This document shows positions 30,303 to 33,616 of a DNA stretch of 33,616 bases, in pieces. Each line of letters opens with the position of its first letter. Positions within the stretch are counted from its first letter, which is position 1. The notes beneath the pieces were generated by a model that did no database searches, was not told the origin of the DNA, and saw only the letters and a list, made by a program, of their open reading frames with translations. The DNA comes from Bacteroidota bacterium. GTDB taxonomy: Bacteria; Bacteroidota; Bacteroidia; Bacteroidales; CAIWKO01. The translations under genes and the position numbers were made by a program. The stretch lies in NCBI GenBank assembly GCA_037133915.1, contig JBAXND010000048.1, forward strand, positions 1 to 33,616, in the 5' to 3' direction.

Positions 30303-32309
30303 ATGAAAAAACTCACGTTTCTATTGGTATCCCTCCTGCTTGTGTCAGGAGTTTTTGCACAGGCTCCGCAATTGCTGAGCTATCAGGCTGTAATCAGAAA
30401 TCCGTCAAACGTTCTTGTAACCAATGCAACGGTTGGTATGAGGGTGAGCATTCTGCAGGGCTCCCCCGGCGGGTCGGCGGTGTTTTCGGAAACACAGACA
30501 CCTACTACCAACCAGAATGGTCTTGCCACCATACAGATTGGCAATGGTGTGGCAGTGACCGGATCTATTGGAGCCATTGACTGGTCGGCAGGTCCTTACT
30601 TTCTTAAAGTAGAGACTGACCCCGCAGGTGGTATTTCATACAGTGTTACCGCTACGACAGAATTATTAAGTGTACCCTATGCATTATACGCCGAAACGGC
30701 CAATGTACCGGGCGTGCCCGGTCCGACAGGCCCGGCAGGTCCGCTGGTTGCAGGCACTTCCGGTCAGACACTGCGCCACGACGGAAGCAACTGGACTGCC
30801 AACAGCAATATCTATAACGATCCCGGAACGGATTTCGTTGGTATAGGCACCACAACCCCCAGCCATAAATTCACCGTATCGCATAGTGGTTCAACCGGTA
30901 TCGGTGTTACCTCAACAGCCTCCTTCAGTGTAGTGGATATAGACGCCTTTACCGGAGATGCAGCGCTGCGCTTCGGACATGCAGGTGTTAATCAGTGGAA
31001 TATCCGCAACACCCCTTATTCAGACGATCTTGAAATATTCGAACTGGGCGGTGGCGGCTCACGTATTACGCTGCAGAATGGTACCGGAAACCTGGGAATA
31101 GGAACACAAACTCCTACTACAAGACTCGAAACATTCACATCAGGAGCAAACAACGACGTGTTATCAAGAACAGACGACGCCAATTCAACAGCCAGTTTTA
31201 CTGCAAACAATAATGCAGGTAATTATCTTGATCTGTCAAAGATGGGCACTACCGTTGGAGCCAGCATTTATGGTATCACCGGAGCCGATCTGGCACGTAT
31301 TTCTACAAACACCGCAGGACTGCTCATTGATGCTTCAACAGATATTTACTTCGGCACCAACAGTGCAGAAATGATGCGTCTGAATTCAGCCGGATATCTC
31401 GGTATCGGCACCACCAACCCTTCACATAAGCTTGAAGTGTCGCACGGCGGCTCAACCGGCATTCAGTCCATTTCAACCAGCGGATTCAGCGTGGTCGACA
31501 TCGACGCTTTCAGTGGCGATGCAGCCCTTCGCTATTACAAAGCCGGAGTAGGAAAATGGAATGTGAGAAATAACCCGGCTACCGATGCGTATCAGATATT
31601 TCAGCTCAGCGGCGGGGGCGAACGAATGAGAATTGATGCATCAACAGGTAATGTAACCATTTCTCAGGGTTTAGCAGTAGTGGGCTTGATGAGCAAGGGA
31701 GGCGGCTCATTCAAGATTGACGACCCCATTGATCCGGCTAACAAATACCTCTACCACAGCTTTGTTGAAAGTCCCGATATGATGAACATCTACAACGGCA
31801 ATATTGTAACCGATGCTTCAGGCAAAGCAGTTGTTCAGCTCCCGGCGTATTTTGAAGCACTGAACATGGAATTCCGTTACCAGCTTACGGTGATAGGAAC
31901 CTTTGACCAGGCCATCATCTCAAAAGAAGTGAGCAATAATCAGTTTGAGATTACCACCACACATCCCAACGTAAAGGTAAGCTGGCAGGTGACGGGTATT
32001 CGTCATGATGCTTTTGCCGAACAGAACCGAATCCCCAACGAGATTGACAAAGAACCGGAAAACAAAGGAAAATATCTGCATCCGACAGCTTTCAACCTTC
32101 CGGCAAGTCAGGGTATCTACTACACCAACCCCGACGAAGGCGTGACCACCATCAATGAGAAGGTGCCTTTGAATACCGGACAGACTGTCGTGAAAAAAGC
32201 AGATAACAAAGTAAAAACAACGGATGCATCAACAAAGAATAAACCCGTGAACAAGGTTAATTCAAATGTTCCGTCGAGTATTGACGACACCAAACCGGTT
32301 GGCAGATAA
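30303..32309 (+). CDS. Secreted tail-fibre-like modular protein with collagen-like linker
   Basis: Protein of 668 aa. Signal peptide about 1-19 (GVFAQ). An N-terminal beta domain spans about 20-135 (SYQAVIRNPSNVLV, LLSVPYALYAETA). A short collagen-like stretch, GVPGPTGPAGP, follows. Two copies of a module of about 75 residues begin VGIGTTTPSHKFTVSHSGST (about 179) and LGIGTTNPSHKLEVSHGGST (about 366), each with FSVVDIDAF and a W-N-x-RN motif. A conserved C-terminal domain follows (about 460-600; DPANKYLYHSFVESPDMMNI, MEFRYQLTVIG, VSWQVTGIRHD). The last 50 residues are Lys/Thr/Asn-rich and probably disordered. The architecture resembles phage-tail-fibre-like or adhesin-like proteins widespread in Bacteroidota. 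No phage genes are nearby, so a cell-surface role is likelier. No T9SS sorting domain is seen. Confidence 0.8.
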   Translation: MKKLTFLLVSLLLVSGVFAQAPQLLSYQAVIRNPSNVLVTNATVGMRVSILQGSPGGSAVFSETQTPTTNQNGLATIQIGNGVAVTGSIGAIDWSAGPYFLKVETDPAGGISYSVTATTELLSVPYALYAETANVPGVPGPTGPAGPLVAGTSGQTLRHDGSNWTANSNIYNDPGTDFVGIGTTTPSHKFTVSHSGSTGIGVTSTASFSVVDIDAFTGDAALRFGHAGVNQWNIRNTPYSDDLEIFELGGGGSRITLQNGTGNLGIGTQTPTTRLETFTSGANNDVLSRTDDANSTASFTANNNAGNYLDLSKMGTTVGASIYGITGADLARISTNTAGLLIDASTDIYFGTNSAEMMRLNSAGYLGIGTTNPSHKLEVSHGGSTGIQSISTSGFSVVDIDAFSGDAALRYYKAGVGKWNVRNNPATDAYQIFQLSGGGERMRIDASTGNVTISQGLAVVGLMSKGGGSFKIDDPIDPANKYLYHSFVESPDMMNIYNGNIVTDASGKAVVQLPAYFEALNMEFRYQLTVIGTFDQAIISKEVSNNQFEITTTHPNVKVSWQVTGIRHDAFAEQNRIPNEIDKEPENKGKYLHPTAFNLPASQGIYYTNPDEGVTTINEKVPLNTGQTVVKKADNKVKTTDASTKNKPVNKVNSNVPSSIDDTKPVGR

Positions 32310-32366
32310 TGTGAACCAAATGGTATATTGAACGAAGGAACAGCATACCATTCACCTTCGTGCAAC

Positions 32367-32400
32367 AAAGAGGCTGCCTCATTTTTGAGACAGCCTCTTT
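32367..32400. terminator. Bidirectional hairpin terminator
   Basis: A 15-bp stem with one C-A mismatch (AAAGAGGCTGCCTCA / TGAGACAGCCTCTTT) encloses a TTTT loop and is followed by TTC. It lies 57 nt after the tail-fibre-like gene and 33 nt after the end of the convergent haem lipoprotein gene, so it can serve both. Confidence 0.85.
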
Positions 32401-32433
32401 TTCATTTAAAACTTCCGGCAATAATAAGCCACA

Positions 32434-32751
32434 TCAGTTATTGGGGGCGCCGTTATCAATCCAGCAGCTTACCTTGTCTTTTTGTTCGGTAGTGAGTGAT
32501 ACGCTGTGATGGGCTGTGCCTGCCGCTATAACAGTTTTCACACCCGAACGCGAAGCATAGATTCCGTTATAGGTAGTAAATGATGAATGGCAACCACTGC
32601 ATGTCGATGTTATAATCGGTTTTACATCGGTAGCCCATGATTTTTCGGCTCCTGTACAATTTGAGGTATAGGTTGAACCGGTGTCTGAACTTTTGCTGCA
32701 TCCGAAAAGGGCAGCCAGGCTGAGTACTAAAACAGGGATGGTGGCTTTCAT
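32434..32751 (-). CDS. Small c-type cytochrome-like lipoprotein
   Basis: Protein of 105 aa. Lipobox LFGC puts the lipidated Cys at residue 18. One haem-c attachment motif, CSGCH, follows DVKPIITST. The rest, YNGIYASRSGVKTVI...TAHHSVSL...CWIDNGAPNN, follows the small cytochrome-like domain found in Bacteroidota and Planctomycetes proteins of the PSCyt1-like kind. No Met in a typical distal-ligand position is obvious; His in TAHH is a candidate. It would be an envelope-anchored electron carrier or haem protein. There is no neighbouring respiratory gene to assign a partner. Confidence 0.75.
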   Translation of the reverse strand: MKATIPVLVLSLAALFGCSKSSDTGSTYTSNCTGAEKSWATDVKPIITSTCSGCHSSFTTYNGIYASRSGVKTVIAAGTAHHSVSLTTEQKDKVSCWIDNGAPNN

Positions 32752-33234
32752 GTCGTATTGTTTTTTATGAGTTCAGTGAGCTCTGATTAGAAATATTCAT
32801 CGAATATAGAAATCTAACGGGCTCTGTTCTGTTTTAGTATCGTTGTAAAAACGGGGGATAATAATGCCTTGAGCCAACGAAGCCGGTAAATTGCTCATAT
32901 CAAAACGTTTCGGCAAACACTCAGCAGAGACATTGTACGTATAAGCTGAGAAATATCAGTTGTAAGGGCGGCAAATAATGCAATAATTATGAACACGAAT
33001 TACAAACAGGTAAGTCAATCGTTACAAAAGCGCAACTGCATTCTACGCGTTAATTATTCCAATATTGAAACTCATTATTCCTAAAAATAGAACAAAACGC
33101 TCCCCTTATAAGTACTCAACTACAATATAAACAGCCATTTAAAAGATTGGTATAATAAATGGAATTCATTGGCAATCGAGGGTAATTTCCCTGAGCTGCT
33201 CCACTCCATTTATAAACCTTAAAAAATAAATGTT
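32752..33234. other. Intergenic region before the conserved small helical protein
   Basis: About 483 bp with no convincing gene. No exact TAnnTTTG box for the 33235 gene was found. The only structure noted is a 14-bp imperfect palindrome, AGGGTAATTTCCCT (33179-33192), 43 nt before the start codon. Confidence 0.5.
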
Positions 33235-33616
33235 ATGGCTAATTCAAATCTTTCAAACGTGAACTTCACGACACAGGACGTTGCAGATGCGTTGCAAATC
33301 CTGCATTCTTTCACCGCAAAACTTCCGTTCCTGATAAGCATGACCGTATCGGAACGCAGGAAATGCCTGAAGCTGGGAGATAAATCACTCGGTTTCGTAG
33401 AAAAGTCCATCAATTATGCGGAAGCAAACCCGGGTATGGTACCTCCTTTTGTTGATGTGAATGCCTTCAGAACAGAGTTCAAACTTTCGCGCGACCTTAT
33501 GGATATTGCACGCGAAGTAAAACCGGCGCTGCAGAATCTGGAAGATACCGCCACCAGGGCAGGTGGATATTCCGCACATAGTAGTCCACTCATTCCGCGG
33601 CAAACTGGTCCACCAA
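33235..33616 (+). CDS. Conserved small helical Bacteroidota protein, 3' end apparently disrupted and cut by window edge
   Basis: Open from ATG at 33235 (MANSNLSNVNFTTQ) to the window end, 127 codons with no stop. It is mostly helical and has the pattern of a small conserved Bacteroidota protein of unknown function: DVADALQILHSF, KLPFLISMTVSERRK, LKLGDKSLGFVEKSINYA, ANPGMVPPFVDVNAF, NLEDTATRAG. From memory, family members continue after LEDT...AG with a SEAY-type helix. Here the frame instead runs into GYSAHSSPLIPRQTGPP, which is low in helix formers. This change coincides with TG at 33564 and two tandem repeats, so the real gene is probably interrupted at about 33563. Cytosolic; role unknown. 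Confidence 0.65.
   Translation, partial: MANSNLSNVNFTTQDVADALQILHSFTAKLPFLISMTVSERRKCLKLGDKSLGFVEKSINYAEANPGMVPPFVDVNAFRTEFKLSRDLMDIAREVKPALQNLEDTATRAGGYSAHSSPLIPRQTGPP
33564..33616. mobile_element. Probable terminus of an IS21-like insertion sequence (partial)
   Basis: From a TG at 33564, two imperfect direct repeats of 23-24 bp run to the window end. Each holds ATTCCGC (33569-33575 and 33592-33598) and GTCCAC (33584-33589 and 33608-33613). Multiple tandem terminal repeats of about this size, with TG/CA ends, are a feature of IS21-family elements in Bacteroidota. The transposase genes would lie beyond the window, so this rests on the repeats and on the broken reading frame. Confidence 0.45.

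Noticed and set aside
30303..32309. Prophage or tailocin tail fibre
   Set aside because: No tail, baseplate, capsid, lysis or integrase genes are in the window, and the protein has an export signal and a T9SS-type partner gene.
33219..33413. Minus-strand frame of 64 codons
   Set aside because: It lies opposite the conserved small helical protein, whose plus-strand frame has family-like sequence through about 33560.

Overview
The window looks like a chromosomal segment of a member of the Bacteroidota, probably an anaerobic or facultative, Bacteroidia-like lineage. The signs are type IX secretion (T9SS) C-terminal sorting domains, a gliding-motility-type C-terminal domain with SprB-like repeats, a lipoprotein with an acidic residue after the lipidated Cys (CKKDED), the lack of clear Shine-Dalgarno sites, and exact TAnnTTTG -7 promoter boxes 22-87 nt ahead of twelve gene starts. 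No tRNA, rRNA or CRISPR array was seen.

Layout. 263-3140: a secreted metallophosphoesterase and a GapN-type aldehyde dehydrogenase. 3130-13582: a surface-protein region with four of the five members of a glycine-rich family (5528-7000, 7855-9414, 10310-11818, 12080-13582), two DUF1566-type secreted proteins (3683-4444, 7071-7832), a GEVED-type T9SS protein, a secreted S26 peptidase and a TSUP transporter. The fifth glycine-rich member is at 26679-28163. The glycine-rich and DUF1566 proteins share one N-terminal module. Each glycine-rich protein continues as Ig-like, PKD-like, then a long Gly-rich domain resembling the ALK/LTK glycine-rich domain.

13613-20342: a GNAT enzyme, a large choice-of-anchor-L/SprB/CHU_C protein, an AAA/DUF4143 ATPase preceded by a near-perfect 40-bp palindrome, and a TMTC-like membrane/TPR protein. 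20345-21070: a secreted 1-Cys peroxiredoxin.

21241-26656 is the most interesting region. A Crp/Fnr regulator with four FNR-like cysteines is divergent from a tight five-gene operon: soluble ABC ATPase, HypB/UreG-like GTPase, NifS-like cysteine desulfurase, HydE-like radical SAM enzyme (TTG start) and a 12-cysteine Fe-S protein. It ends in a strong hairpin terminator. No HydF, HydG or hydrogenase is present in the window. Together these genes look like an O2-regulated pathway that builds or inserts an unassigned metallocofactor.

28339-33616: an M28 peptidase lipoprotein, a T9SS protein followed by a tail-fibre-like protein, a small haem-c lipoprotein, and a conserved small helical protein whose reading frame appears to be cut near its end by the terminus of an IS21-like insertion sequence at the window edge.
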